DNA from: Nocardia paucivorans NBRC 100373
Lineage (GTDB): Bacteria > Actinomycetota > Actinomycetes > Mycobacteriales > Mycobacteriaceae
DNA length: 60,181 nucleotides
Reading direction: 5' to 3'
Assembly: GCF_000308675.1 (NCBI RefSeq)
Contig: NZ_BAGE01000125.1
Span: 1 to 60,181 of the forward strand
Of this stretch, positions 23,943 through 32,352 are shown piece by piece. The notes below the pieces were generated by a model that saw only the letters and a program-made list of their open reading frames with translations, made no database searches and had not been told where the DNA came from. The first letter of the stretch is position 1. Every line of letters begins with the position of its first letter. Position numbers and translations under genes: made by a program.

Positions 23943-26035
23943 CGCTGACCTCCTTGGGCCGATGTGCTGGTTTCGATGATGATGTGGCCGACGCGGTCGA
24001 CCGTGGCCCGCTGACCGGGACCGACGATGGTGGTGGAATCGAACTGCTCGACAATGGCGGGACCTTCCAAGACATTGCCGCCGCGCAGTTTCGACCGGTC
24101 GTAGACCGTGGTGGTGAACGGGACCGGGTCACCCGATTCGTCCCAGAACACCGCGCGGGTGGTGGTTTTCACCGCGGCGGAGGCATCGGCGTCGCCCTGT
24201 TCGATCTCCGCCAACGGCACCTCGCCTACCCGACCCACGGCCGTGACCCGCACATTGACGAAATGCACCGGTTTGTCGTCGAAGCGCTGCATATACGTGC
24301 GTTCGTGCACCTCGTGGAACGCCTGCGCCGCCCGCGCCACCCAATCGGCGTCGATCGCGCCGTCGGGGGCGGGCACCCGCAACTCGTAACCCTGGCCGAT
24401 ATACCGGCAGTCCATACTGCGTTCGATGACGATCTCGTCGGGCGACAGACCGTCGTCGGCGAGCTGTTCCACGGCCAACGCGGTCAACCGGTCGAACTCG
24501 GCGGCGATCCGCGCCACATCCGGATCGTCGGACGAGGTCCACACCGTGGCCGGGGTCTCCACCCGCACATCGGTGGCCAACAGACCCATCGCCGAGGCGA
24601 TACCCGGATGGTGCGGCACGATCACCCGCGGAATGTCCAGTTCCCGGGCGATATGCCAGGCATACAGCGGGCCCGCGCCGCCCTCGGCGACCAGCGAGAA
24701 ATCGCGCGGGTCATAGCCCTTGCGCACCGAGTGCAGGCTGATCGCCTCGGTCATGGCCTGCGCGAGAATGCGGAAGATGCCGATCGCGGCGTGCTCCACA
24801 CCGGTGCCCAGCTTGCCGGCGATGTGTTCCTCGATGGCCCGCACCGCCAGCGTCGGATCGACGCTCATATTGCCCGACAGGAAACTGTCGGCGCGCAACC
24901 AACCCAGGGCGACCATGGCGTCGGTGCTGGTGGGTTCCGTGCCGCCGCGCTGATAGCAGGCCGGTCCCGGCACCGCGCCCGCGCTGCGCGGACCCACCCG
25001 GAACATACCGCCCTCGTCGATGAACGCGATCGAACCGCCACCCGCGCCGATGGTGTCCACCTCGGCCATCGGGACCATGGCGTGATAGTCGCCGATCCGG
25101 GTGTCCAGCAGATGCTTCATCCGCAACCGGCCGTCGGCGGCGACCCCGATATCGGCGGAGGTGCCACCCACATCGAGAGTGATGACACTCGGATAGCCCG
25201 ACGCCTTACCGATGGCGCAGCCACCGAGCAGCCCGGCCACCACACCGCTGGTCAACAACAACACCGGGTTCTCGACCGCGCGCCGGGAGGTGATCAAACC
25301 ACCGGCCGAGGTCATGAGCTGCACATTGCCCTCGAACCCGGCCGCCTCGGCGCGATCGGCCAGTTTGGTGACATAACCGGCCACCTTCGGGCCCACGAAC
25401 GCATTCAGCGCCGTGGTGGAGAACCGCTCGTATTCGCGATACTGCGGCGCGACCTCACTCGACAGCGAGATGAAAACGCCCGGATACTCCTGCTCGATAA
25501 TCCGTTTGACGGCCTGCTCGTGCACCGGGTTGCGGTAGGCGTGCAGGAAACACACCGCGATGGCCTGCACCCCGCGCTCGGCCAACAGCCGAACCTGCTC
25601 GCGCACCGCGTCCTCGTCCAGCGGCACCAGGATCTCCCCGGACGCGCTGATCCGCTCGGGCACGGTGCGCCGATTGCGGCGGCGCACCAACTGCCATTTC
25701 TGCCACGGCAGATCCTGGTAGGAGGAGTAGTTGAGCGGCCGCTTCTTACGCGCGATGTGCAGGATGTCGCGGAATCCCTCGGTGGTGATCAGCCCGACGT
25801 CGGAGCCGTTGTGCTCGAGGACGATATTCGTGGCGACGGTGGTGCCGTGCAGGAACTGATCGAGTTCGGATACCGAGATTCCCGCCTTCTCGGCCAACTG
25901 CCGGACCCCGTCGACGGTCGCCACCGACGGGTCGTGCGGGGTGGAGGGGAGCTTGTGGACGGCGATATCGCCGTTCTCGTCCCAGTACATGACGTCGGTG
26001 AACGTTCCGCCGACGTCGACTCCGATGCGTTTCAT
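23939..26035 (-). CDS. hyuA: Hydantoinase/oxoprolinase A subunit
   Basis: 698 aa from ATG 26035. The N-terminal ATP-binding core shows the actin-like phosphate loop GVDVGGTFTDVMYWDE (residues ~5-20). A second ATPase motif is TLDVGGTSADIGVAADG (~285-300), with GAGGGSIAFIDEGG following. It uses ATP to phosphorylate the substrate carbonyl before ring opening by HyuB. Overlaps at both ends (ATGA with the CitE-like gene, GTGA with hyuB) show tight coupling. Full-length for the family. Confidence 0.92.
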   Translation of the reverse strand: MKRIGVDVGGTFTDVMYWDENGDIAVHKLPSTPHDPSVATVDGVRQLAEKAGISVSELDQFLHGTTVATNIVLEHNGSDVGLITTEGFRDILHIARKKRPLNYSSYQDLPWQKWQLVRRRNRRTVPERISASGEILVPLDEDAVREQVRLLAERGVQAIAVCFLHAYRNPVHEQAVKRIIEQEYPGVFISLSSEVAPQYREYERFSTTALNAFVGPKVAGYVTKLADRAEAAGFEGNVQLMTSAGGLITSRRAVENPVLLLTSGVVAGLLGGCAIGKASGYPSVITLDVGGTSADIGVAADGRLRMKHLLDTRIGDYHAMVPMAEVDTIGAGGGSIAFIDEGGMFRVGPRSAGAVPGPACYQRGGTEPTSTDAMVALGWLRADSFLSGNMSVDPTLAVRAIEEHIAGKLGTGVEHAAIGIFRILAQAMTEAISLHSVRKGYDPRDFSLVAEGGAGPLYAWHIARELDIPRVIVPHHPGIASAMGLLATDVRVETPATVWTSSDDPDVARIAAEFDRLTALAVEQLADDGLSPDEIVIERSMDCRYIGQGYELRVPAPDGAIDADWVARAAQAFHEVHERTYMQRFDDKPVHFVNVRVTAVGRVGEVPLAEIEQGDADASAAVKTTTRAVFWDESGDPVPFTTTVYDRSKLRGGNVLEGPAIVEQFDSTTIVGPGQRATVDRVGHIIIETSTSAQGGQR

Positions 26036-26886
26036 GGGATTGCTCCTTCTCGCAACGCCGTTTTCGACGATTCCAGTGCGGCCGCATCGCGCACCCGTCG
26101 GGCGCGCCGCACGACCGCGTGGTCGACCAACCGCCCGTCGACCACGACGACGCCGCTGCCGTCGCGTTCGGCGGCCGCCGCGGCGTCGAGCACCGCCTCG
26201 GCCGCGGCCACCTCATCCGGTGTGAGACGGATGGCCTCATGGGTGAGTCGAACCTGCTCGGGGTGAATGCACATCCGGCCGAAGAAGCCGTGACGTTGCA
26301 GTGCTCGCGTCTGCTCCGCGAAACCCGCGGGATCGTCGAGGCGAGCGGTGACCGCGGCCGGTGGCGCGGCCAACCCGGTCGCAGCGCAGATGGCGACGAC
26401 CTGCGCCCGCGCCCACGCCAGGGGCGCGGCATCGATATCGGGCCGTTCGACGCCGAGATCGGCGGCCAGGTCGTATTCGCCGAGCGCGATGGTGTGCAAC
26501 CGGGGGGTGCGGGCGATCTCGGGTAGCTGCCAGAGCCCGGCCGCGGTCTCCACCAGCGCCAACAGCGGGACCGAGGTCCGTTCGGCCACCGCCGCCAGGG
26601 TGGGGGGTTCGGCCTTGGGGACCACGATGCCCGCCATCGTGAGCCCCGCCAATGCGGCCAGGTCGGCGTCGCGCAGATCCGGTTCGCCGTTGATCCGCAC
26701 CCACACCCGTTCGGCCTGCCGCGGATAGGCATGCAGCCAGGCCGCGACGGCGGCCCGGGCCGACGCCTTGGACGCCGGCAAGACGGCGTCCTCCAGGTCG
26801 GCGATCACCGCATCGGCGAGCGCCACCGCCTTGGTCAGGCGTTCCGGGCGGTCGCCGGGACAGAACAGCAGGCTGCGGGGGATCAC
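26032..26886 (-). CDS. HpcH/HpaI-family CoA lyase (CitE-like)
   Basis: 284 aa from GTG 26886 (the longer in-frame extension to 27144 is only a shadow of the dehydrogenase gene). CitE-type features: PRSLLFCPGDRPERL near the N-terminus, IADLEDAVLP, VWVRING, IVVPKAE, LVETAAGLW and GRMCIHPEQV. These are the metal- and acyl-CoA-binding residues of citramalyl-/malyl-CoA lyases. It cleaves a 3-hydroxyacyl-CoA carboxylic acid into acetyl- or propionyl-CoA and an oxoacid. It is placed directly after an acyl-CoA dehydrogenase, which suits a dicarboxylate pathway. Confidence 0.85.
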   Translation of the reverse strand: MIPRSLLFCPGDRPERLTKAVALADAVIADLEDAVLPASKASARAAVAAWLHAYPRQAERVWVRINGEPDLRDADLAALAGLTMAGIVVPKAEPPTLAAVAERTSVPLLALVETAAGLWQLPEIARTPRLHTIALGEYDLAADLGVERPDIDAAPLAWARAQVVAICAATGLAAPPAAVTARLDDPAGFAEQTRALQRHGFFGRMCIHPEQVRLTHEAIRLTPDEVAAAEAVLDAAAAAERDGSGVVVVDGRLVDHAVVRRARRVRDAAALESSKTALREGAIP

Positions 26887-28049
26887 CAGCCCACCCTGCC
26901 CTTGTCGGCGACGAGGGAACGGGCGATGACGGTGCGCATGATGTCGCTGGTGCCCTCGCCGATGGTCATCAGGATCGAATCCCGATACAGCCGTTCGATC
27001 TCGAACTCCGCCGAATAGCCGTAGCCGCCGTGAACCCGCATGGAATCCTGCGCGGCCTGCAGGGCGACCTCGGAGGCGAACAGTTTCGCCATCCCGGTCT
27101 GCAGATCCGAGCGCTCCCCGCGATCCAGCGCCGAGGCCGCCCAATAGGTGAGCAGACGCGCGGCCTGCAATTGGGTGGCCATCTCCGCGATCCTGATCTG
27201 AATGGCCTGGAAGTCGGCGATCGGTTTGCCGAACGCCCGCCGCTGCCGCGAATACCCGAGGGCCTCGTCGTAGGCGCGTTGGGCGATGCCCAGACTGCGG
27301 CCGGCGATATTGAGCCGACCCACCTCGAGCGCCGACAACACCTGCTGCATACCGCGACCCTCACGACCGCCCAACAGGTTCGCCGCCGGGACGCGGACAT
27401 CGTCGAACACGATCTCGCACGACTCGGTGCCCTTGTAGCCGAGTTTGGGGATGTCCTTGGTGACGGTGAAACCCGGGCTGTCGGCCTCCACCAGCAGCAC
27501 ACTCATACCCTTGTGCGCGGGCACGGCCTCGCGGTCGGTCTTGACCAACACCGGCAGCGGATCGGCGTAACGGGCGTTGGTGATCCACATCTTGCTGCCG
27601 TTGACGATGTAGTGGTCGCCGTCGCGGGTGGCGGTGGTGCGGATACCCTGCAGGTCGGTGCCGGCGTCCGGTTCGGTGAGCGCGATACCGGTGCGACGCT
27701 TTCCCGTCGCCAGATCGGGCAGATACCGCTGCTTCTGCTCGTCGGTGCCGTGATGGGCCAGCATCCAACACGACAGCGAATGGCTGCCCAGAATGCCGGC
27801 CACTCCCATCCAGCCGCGGGCGATCTCCTCGAAGGTGAGGGTGAAGGAGACGAAATCCGCGGCGACCCCGCCGTATTCCTCCGGCACCATCAACCCGAAC
27901 AGACCCAGTTCCTTCATCTGCTCGACGATCTCGGTGGGATAGCGGCCGGCCTGCTCCCATTCCCGGGCCACCGGCACGATCCGGGTGTCGACGAAATCGC
28001 GCAGCATCCGCTGGAACTGCTGCTGTTCGGGGTTCAGCGTGAAGTCCAC
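26883..28049 (-). CDS. Acyl-CoA dehydrogenase
   Basis: 388 aa from GTG 28049. Canonical features: N-terminal helical domain, FAD-binding GIALTEPDAGTDLQGIRTTA (~residue 125), ITNARYAD, and the C-terminal helical domain with QRAYDEALGYSRQRRAFGKPI and MRVHGGYGYSAEFEIERLYRD. The catalytic base is probably the glutamate in the latter segment. It oxidises a (branched or dicarboxylic) acyl-CoA to the enoyl-CoA. It overlaps the CoA-transferase gene by 16 bp and the lyase gene by 4 bp. Confidence 0.92.
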   Translation of the reverse strand: MDFTLNPEQQQFQRMLRDFVDTRIVPVAREWEQAGRYPTEIVEQMKELGLFGLMVPEEYGGVAADFVSFTLTFEEIARGWMGVAGILGSHSLSCWMLAHHGTDEQKQRYLPDLATGKRRTGIALTEPDAGTDLQGIRTTATRDGDHYIVNGSKMWITNARYADPLPVLVKTDREAVPAHKGMSVLLVEADSPGFTVTKDIPKLGYKGTESCEIVFDDVRVPAANLLGGREGRGMQQVLSALEVGRLNIAGRSLGIAQRAYDEALGYSRQRRAFGKPIADFQAIQIRIAEMATQLQAARLLTYWAASALDRGERSDLQTGMAKLFASEVALQAAQDSMRVHGGYGYSAEFEIERLYRDSILMTIGEGTSDIMRTVIARSLVADKGRVGW

Positions 28050-29266
28050 AATGCGCTCCCTTCGGCGCCGAAGGCCCCGGCCGCGGCCAGTTCCTCGAAT
28101 TCGGTGTGGTCGATACCGAGCAGATCGCCGAGCACCTCGGCGGTGTGCTCGCCCAACAGCGGGGCGCGATGATGGTGCTGCCGGGGCGGGCCCACCCGCA
28201 CCGCCGACACCACCTGGCGCACCGACCCGAACCGGGGATGTTCGGTGGTGGCGACCATGCCGCGGGCATGGGTGTGCTCATCGGCCAGCGCCTGTGGAAT
28301 GGTGTTGATCGGGGCGCAGGGGATACCCGCGGCCTCCAGGTGTTTCAACCAGTCGGCCGTGGTGCGTGTGGCCAGTTCCCGTTCGAGCAGCCGCACACAG
28401 TCCTCGGCGTGCTCGTAGCGGTCGGCCGGGGTGGCGAACCGGGGCTCGGTGGCCCAGTCCGGACTGCCCAACACCTCCACCAGCCGCTCCCAGAACTTCT
28501 GTTTGGCGCAGCCGATGACGATCCAGGAATCGGCGGTGCGGAAGTTCTGGAACGGCACCAGGCTCGGATGGGCGGAATGACGGGTGCGGCGCGGTTCGAA
28601 ACCGCGGTTGAGATGCCAGGTGGCCAGGTAGGTGAGCATGCCGATCGCGGTGTCGTAGAGGCTCACATCGCAATCCATGCCCACACCGTCGCGGCGGGCG
28701 GCATGGATACCGGCCAGCAGCGACATGGCCGCCACCAGACCACCGGAGTAATCCACCATGGACAGACCGGATTTCGCCGGCGGGCCGTCCGGTTCCCCGG
28801 TCACCGACATCCAGCCGGCCAGCCCCTGCAACATGTAGTCGTAGCCGGGTTGGCGCGAACGCGGTCCGGTCATGCCGTACCCGGACAGCGAACAGCACAC
28901 GATCGCGGGATTGAGGTGCTTGAGGTCGTCGTAGCGCAGCCGCATCTTGGCCGGGACGTCCCCGCGCAGATTGGAGTAGACGGCGTCGCTTTCCCGGACC
29001 AGCCGCTCGAACACCTCCCGGCCCTTGGCGCTGGACAGATCCAGCATCAGGGACCGTTTGTTGCGGTTGAAGGCCTCGAAGAACAACGAGTCGTTGTCCT
29101 CGGCGTACGGGGGCGTGTGTCGGCCGACGTCGCCGCCGAAGCGCGGGTCCTCGATCTTGATGATGTCGGCGCCCAGATCGGCCAGGTGCACCGAGCCGAA
29201 CGGTCCGGCGCCGTACTGTTCGACGGCCAGGACGCGCACGTCCTGTAGCGGTAGGGGCGTGGTCAT
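28034..29266 (-). CDS. CoA-transferase, CaiB/BaiF (class III, formyl-CoA-transferase family)
   Basis: 410 aa from ATG 29266, which overlaps the MaoC stop (ATGA). The open frame further upstream to 29377 has no start signal. It shows the class III pattern VLAVEQYGAGPFGSVHLADLGADIIKIE at the N-terminus, with the Asp nucleophile expected in the region before GYDYMLQGLAGWMS. It activates a free acid by moving CoA from a donor such as succinyl-CoA, which is required before the dehydrogenase and lyase steps. Confidence 0.88.
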   Translation of the reverse strand: MTTPLPLQDVRVLAVEQYGAGPFGSVHLADLGADIIKIEDPRFGGDVGRHTPPYAEDNDSLFFEAFNRNKRSLMLDLSSAKGREVFERLVRESDAVYSNLRGDVPAKMRLRYDDLKHLNPAIVCCSLSGYGMTGPRSRQPGYDYMLQGLAGWMSVTGEPDGPPAKSGLSMVDYSGGLVAAMSLLAGIHAARRDGVGMDCDVSLYDTAIGMLTYLATWHLNRGFEPRRTRHSAHPSLVPFQNFRTADSWIVIGCAKQKFWERLVEVLGSPDWATEPRFATPADRYEHAEDCVRLLERELATRTTADWLKHLEAAGIPCAPINTIPQALADEHTHARGMVATTEHPRFGSVRQVVSAVRVGPPRQHHHRAPLLGEHTAEVLGDLLGIDHTEFEELAAAGAFGAEGSALWTSR

Positions 29267-29796
29267 GCTTTCTCCTCGGGCAGCGTGAGCGGCCCGTTCT
29301 TCGCGACGGGGAACGCGTCGATCTGTTGGGCGTGGGAGCGCTTGTAGAGCAGCACCGTACGGTCGAACGACAGGCATTCGTCGCCGTCGGCGTTCAGGGC
29401 CCGGGAATGCACCTCCACCAGGCCCGCGTACGGGCGGGACGCCGATTCGCGTTTACCGGTGCAGATCGACTCCGCGTACAGCGTGTCGCCGACGAACACG
29501 GGGTGGGTGAGTTTCACATTGGTGAGCGCCAGGTTCGCGATCGCCTTCTGGCTGACGTCGGTGACGCTCTGGCCGATCAGCATCGCGATGGTCAGTCCCG
29601 AGTTGACGAGCACCTTCCCGAACGGCGTCTTCAACGCGTAGTTGGCGTCGAAGTGGGCGGGGTGGGTGTTCATGGTCAGCAATGTGAACCAGGTGTTGTC
29701 GGCCTCGCTGATGGTGCGGCCGAGCGGGTGGCGGTAGACGTCGCCGACGACGAAATCGTCGTAGTAGCGCCCTTGCCAACCGTCGTGGACTGCCAC
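29263..29796 (-). CDS. MaoC-type hot-dog enoyl-CoA hydratase
   Basis: 177 aa from GTG 29796, first gene of the operon. The hydratase signature is in GRTISEADNTWFTLLTMNTHPAHFDANYA (residues ~26-54), with the catalytic Asp and His of the R-hydratase type. The single hot-dog domain has normal length. The family includes mesaconyl-CoA and itaconyl-CoA hydratases, which fits with the CoA-transferase and CitE-like lyase. It acts in the cytoplasm. Confidence 0.88.
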   Translation of the reverse strand: MAVHDGWQGRYYDDFVVGDVYRHPLGRTISEADNTWFTLLTMNTHPAHFDANYALKTPFGKVLVNSGLTIAMLIGQSVTDVSQKAIANLALTNVKLTHPVFVGDTLYAESICTGKRESASRPYAGLVEVHSRALNADGDECLSFDRTVLLYKRSHAQQIDAFPVAKNGPLTLPEEKA

Positions 29797-29908
29797 GCGG
29801 CACCTCCTGTAACTGATTGCTCGTGTGATGCCCGCGTCCCCTCCAGAATCCGGCCGACCGGTACGCGGTTGCTGGAAGTATGCATCCCGAAAACGTGATG
29901 TGCAATAC

Positions 29909-29915
29909 GTCTGAC
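29909..29915. promoter_or_regulatory. GTCTGAC motif in the divergent promoter
   Basis: GT-CTG-AC has the GTnnnAC form bound by GntR/FadR-type regulators. It lies in the 167-bp space between the MaoC operon and the GntR gene and is repeated downstream of that gene in a longer palindrome (30742-30756). It is a candidate operator for the neighbouring regulator. Confidence 0.4.
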
Positions 29916-29963
29916 ATTTTTCGTCCAGGTGTTTTCCGGGGGATGTGGCCTAGGCTGTGACGA

Positions 29964-30743
29964 ATGAACGACACATCCACCGCGCAGGCCGGTCTGCGGG
30001 TTCGGCGAGTGCAGGCCGCCTATCGGCAGGTGGCGGATCAACTGCGCGGGCAGATCCTCGGCGGAACGCTGGAGCCGGGGGCCCGGCTGCCGAGCGAGGC
30101 CGAACTGTCCCGGTTGTTCGGGGTCAGCCGCAGCACCGTTCGGGAGGCGCTGCGCCTGCTGGCCAGTCAGCATCTGGTGCACACCGCGCGCGGGGTCACC
30201 GGCGGCACCTTCGTCTCCAGCCCGGACGCCGCCGTCGTGGCCGAAAACCTCGGCGGCACCCTCGGTCTGCTGGTGAACACCAAGAACATGACCGTGGCGA
30301 ATCTGCTACAGGCGCGGTTGGTGCTGGAGCCGGCGGCCGCGCGGATCGCCGCCGAACGCGCCGACGCGCAGGCCCTCGAGGCCCTGCGCGCCACCATCGG
30401 CAGCACCGCCGCCATGCCGGTCGCCGAGGGTTTCGAGGTGCACTGGGACTTCCACGCCACCCTGGTCGCCGCCACCGGAAACCCGTTGTTGCAGATGATG
30501 TCCCGTCCCATCAACGAGGTGCTGCACCGACGCCTGCATCGGGAGCGGGTGCCGGCCGCGGAATGGGAGCGCATCGACGCCGACCACGAGGAGATCTGCC
30601 GGGCCGTGTTCGACGGTGACGCCGATGCCGCCGAGCAATTGACCCGGGCCCATCTGCACAGCCTGCGTCCGCTGTACGAGCAGATGGACCCCGAGGCGGG
30701 CGAGGCGTATTCGGCCGAGGTGGCCGCTCGGGTGGGGGATTAA
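29964..30743 (+). CDS. FadR/FCD-type GntR regulator
   Basis: 259 aa from ATG 29964. A likely -10 element TAGGCT (29951-29956) ends only 7 bases before the ATG, so the mRNA is probably leaderless. The winged helix is at residues ~20-85 (AYRQVADQLRGQILGGTLEPG…SRSTVREALRLL). The FCD ligand domain holds the metal-binding histidines (HWDFHATLVAATGNPLL, and later DHEEI and AHLHSL). It likely senses an acyl-CoA or organic acid and controls the divergent operon. Confidence 0.9.
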   Translation: MNDTSTAQAGLRVRRVQAAYRQVADQLRGQILGGTLEPGARLPSEAELSRLFGVSRSTVREALRLLASQHLVHTARGVTGGTFVSSPDAAVVAENLGGTLGLLVNTKNMTVANLLQARLVLEPAAARIAAERADAQALEALRATIGSTAAMPVAEGFEVHWDFHATLVAATGNPLLQMMSRPINEVLHRRLHRERVPAAEWERIDADHEEICRAVFDGDADAAEQLTRAHLHSLRPLYEQMDPEAGEAYSAEVAARVGD

Positions 30744-30756
30744 AAGTCTGACTTTT
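30742..30756. promoter_or_regulatory. 15-bp palindrome between the GntR and PrpD-like genes
   Basis: AAAAGTC-T-GACTTTT is a perfect inverted repeat with the core GTCTGAC also seen at 29909. It overlaps the GntR stop codon and lies 70 bp before the MmgE/PrpD start. It fits a GntR-family operator that would make the downstream gene part of the same regulon. Confidence 0.55.
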
Positions 30757-30826
30757 ATTGCCAAGTGTCGTCGAGATTGGCACACTGAGCGCGTTCACTG
30801 TTTGCCGCCACCCGGAGGACGTCGGT

Positions 30827-32206
30827 ATGTCCCACCCCACCCTCGCCGAGCGCATCGGTGAGTTCGCCGCCGCGTTGCGTTACGAAGACATCCCCGCCCC
30901 GGTGCTCGAACAGGCGAAATACCTGGCCCTCGACTCGGTCGGGGTCGCCTTCCGCGCCGCGGACGAACCCTTCGCCGAACGGGCCCGGCAGGCGCTACGC
31001 GACCGCGGCGGCGACTACCCCGTGCTCGGCCTGCCCGACCGGCTCTCCGCCCCGGACGCCGCCCTCCTCGACGGCATCCTCATCCACGGCCACGACTTCG
31101 ACGACACCCATATCGGCTCGATCGTGCACGTCTCGGCCTCCGCGCTACCCGCCGCACTCGTGGCGGCCGTCAAGGCCGACCGGTCGTGTCGGGACCTGCT
31201 GATCGCCTATCTGCTGGCCATCGAGATCAGCGCCCGCGTCGGGCACGCCGCGCACGGCGGATTCCACGACGCGGGTTTCCACCCCACCGGACTGGCCGGC
31301 GCCTTCGGAGCCGCCGTCGCCGCCGCCCGGCTCGCCGGCGGCGGCGCGGACGTCATCGCGGGAGCGCAACAGATCGTGGGCTCCATGGCCTCGGGAATCC
31401 TCGAATTCCTCGACGACGGCGCCTGGACCAAACGCCTCCACCCCGGCTGGGCCGCGGGCTCCGCGCTGACCGCCGCCTCCTTCGCCGCGGTCGGCTGGCC
31501 CGGACCCCGCCGGGTCTACGAAGGACGCTACGGGCTCTACGCCACTCACCTACCCGGCGCGGAATGGGACGAGCAGGCGCTGATCGGGGAGCTGGGGGCC
31601 CGCTGGGAAATCCTGTCGACCGGCGTGAAACCCTACCCGAGCTGCCATTTCACCCACTCCTTCGCCGACGCGGTCCTACACCTGCGCAACACACACGGCA
31701 TCCGGGCCGACGACATCGCGGGCATCCACTGCCTCATCCATCCCACCGAAGCCGCCGCCATCTGCGAACCGATGGAACGCAAACGGCGGCCGAGCAATGT
31801 CTACGACGCCAAATTCAGCCTGCCGTACGTCGTCGGCGCCGGTATCGTCCGAGGTGAACTCACCCTGGCCGAATTCACCGACGAATCCCTACGCGACCCC
31901 GCCATCCATGCCGTCGCCGACCTCGTCACCGTCGCCGACGACCCGGAAAGCCTGTTCCCCGAAGCGTATTCGGCCGCCATCGAGATAACCCTGCGCGACG
32001 GCCGCGTGCTCTCCCATCGGGAGGCGGTCAACCGCGGCCACGGCCGGCGTCCGCTCACCCCCGCCGATATCGAACTCAAATTCGAACAGAACATGCGTGA
32101 GCAGACCGAGTCCACCCGCGAGCGGGTGCGTTCGGCCGTGCTGGGGTTGGATTCCGACCGCGCCGCCCGTGAATTCGCCGAAGTCTGTCGCGGGGTGGAT
32201 TCCTGA
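30827..32206 (+). CDS. MmgE/PrpD family protein
   Basis: 459 aa from ATG 30827 (GGAGGAC upstream; the frame is open further 5' without a site). The family signatures are VLEQAKYLALDSVGVAFRA, HGHDFDDTHIGSIVHVSASALPA and GFHPTGLAGAFGAAVAA, and C-terminal KPYPSCHFTHSFADAVL. Members include 2-methylcitrate dehydratase, cis-aconitate decarboxylase-type enzymes and epimerase-like relatives, all acting on tricarboxylates or dicarboxylates. Its location behind the regulator points to one step of the same pathway, possibly a dehydration or isomerisation. Confidence 0.85.
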   Translation: MSHPTLAERIGEFAAALRYEDIPAPVLEQAKYLALDSVGVAFRAADEPFAERARQALRDRGGDYPVLGLPDRLSAPDAALLDGILIHGHDFDDTHIGSIVHVSASALPAALVAAVKADRSCRDLLIAYLLAIEISARVGHAAHGGFHDAGFHPTGLAGAFGAAVAAARLAGGGADVIAGAQQIVGSMASGILEFLDDGAWTKRLHPGWAAGSALTAASFAAVGWPGPRRVYEGRYGLYATHLPGAEWDEQALIGELGARWEILSTGVKPYPSCHFTHSFADAVLHLRNTHGIRADDIAGIHCLIHPTEAAAICEPMERKRRPSNVYDAKFSLPYVVGAGIVRGELTLAEFTDESLRDPAIHAVADLVTVADDPESLFPEAYSAAIEITLRDGRVLSHREAVNRGHGRRPLTPADIELKFEQNMREQTESTRERVRSAVLGLDSDRAAREFAEVCRGVDS

Positions 32207-32352
32207 CCCGAATCGGTCAAATGCCCAGGTAGGCGCTCTGCCTGTCCATCCCGCTGTAGGGGAGGGGGCCCGGAGGAGTGGCCCTCGGATGGTCGATACT
32301 CATCACTGCGTTCGTGGCTCGTATGGGTGGTCCCTCAACTCCGGTGGTGTTC

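Noticed and set aside
20865..23948. 1027-aa open frame on the plus strand
   Set aside because: It is the antisense shadow of the amidase and hyuB genes; His/Arg/Gly-rich composition with no domain, and the minus-strand genes are clearly real.
23954..26266. 770-aa open frame on the plus strand
   Set aside because: Shadow of hyuA and of the CitE-like gene; no recognisable protein features.
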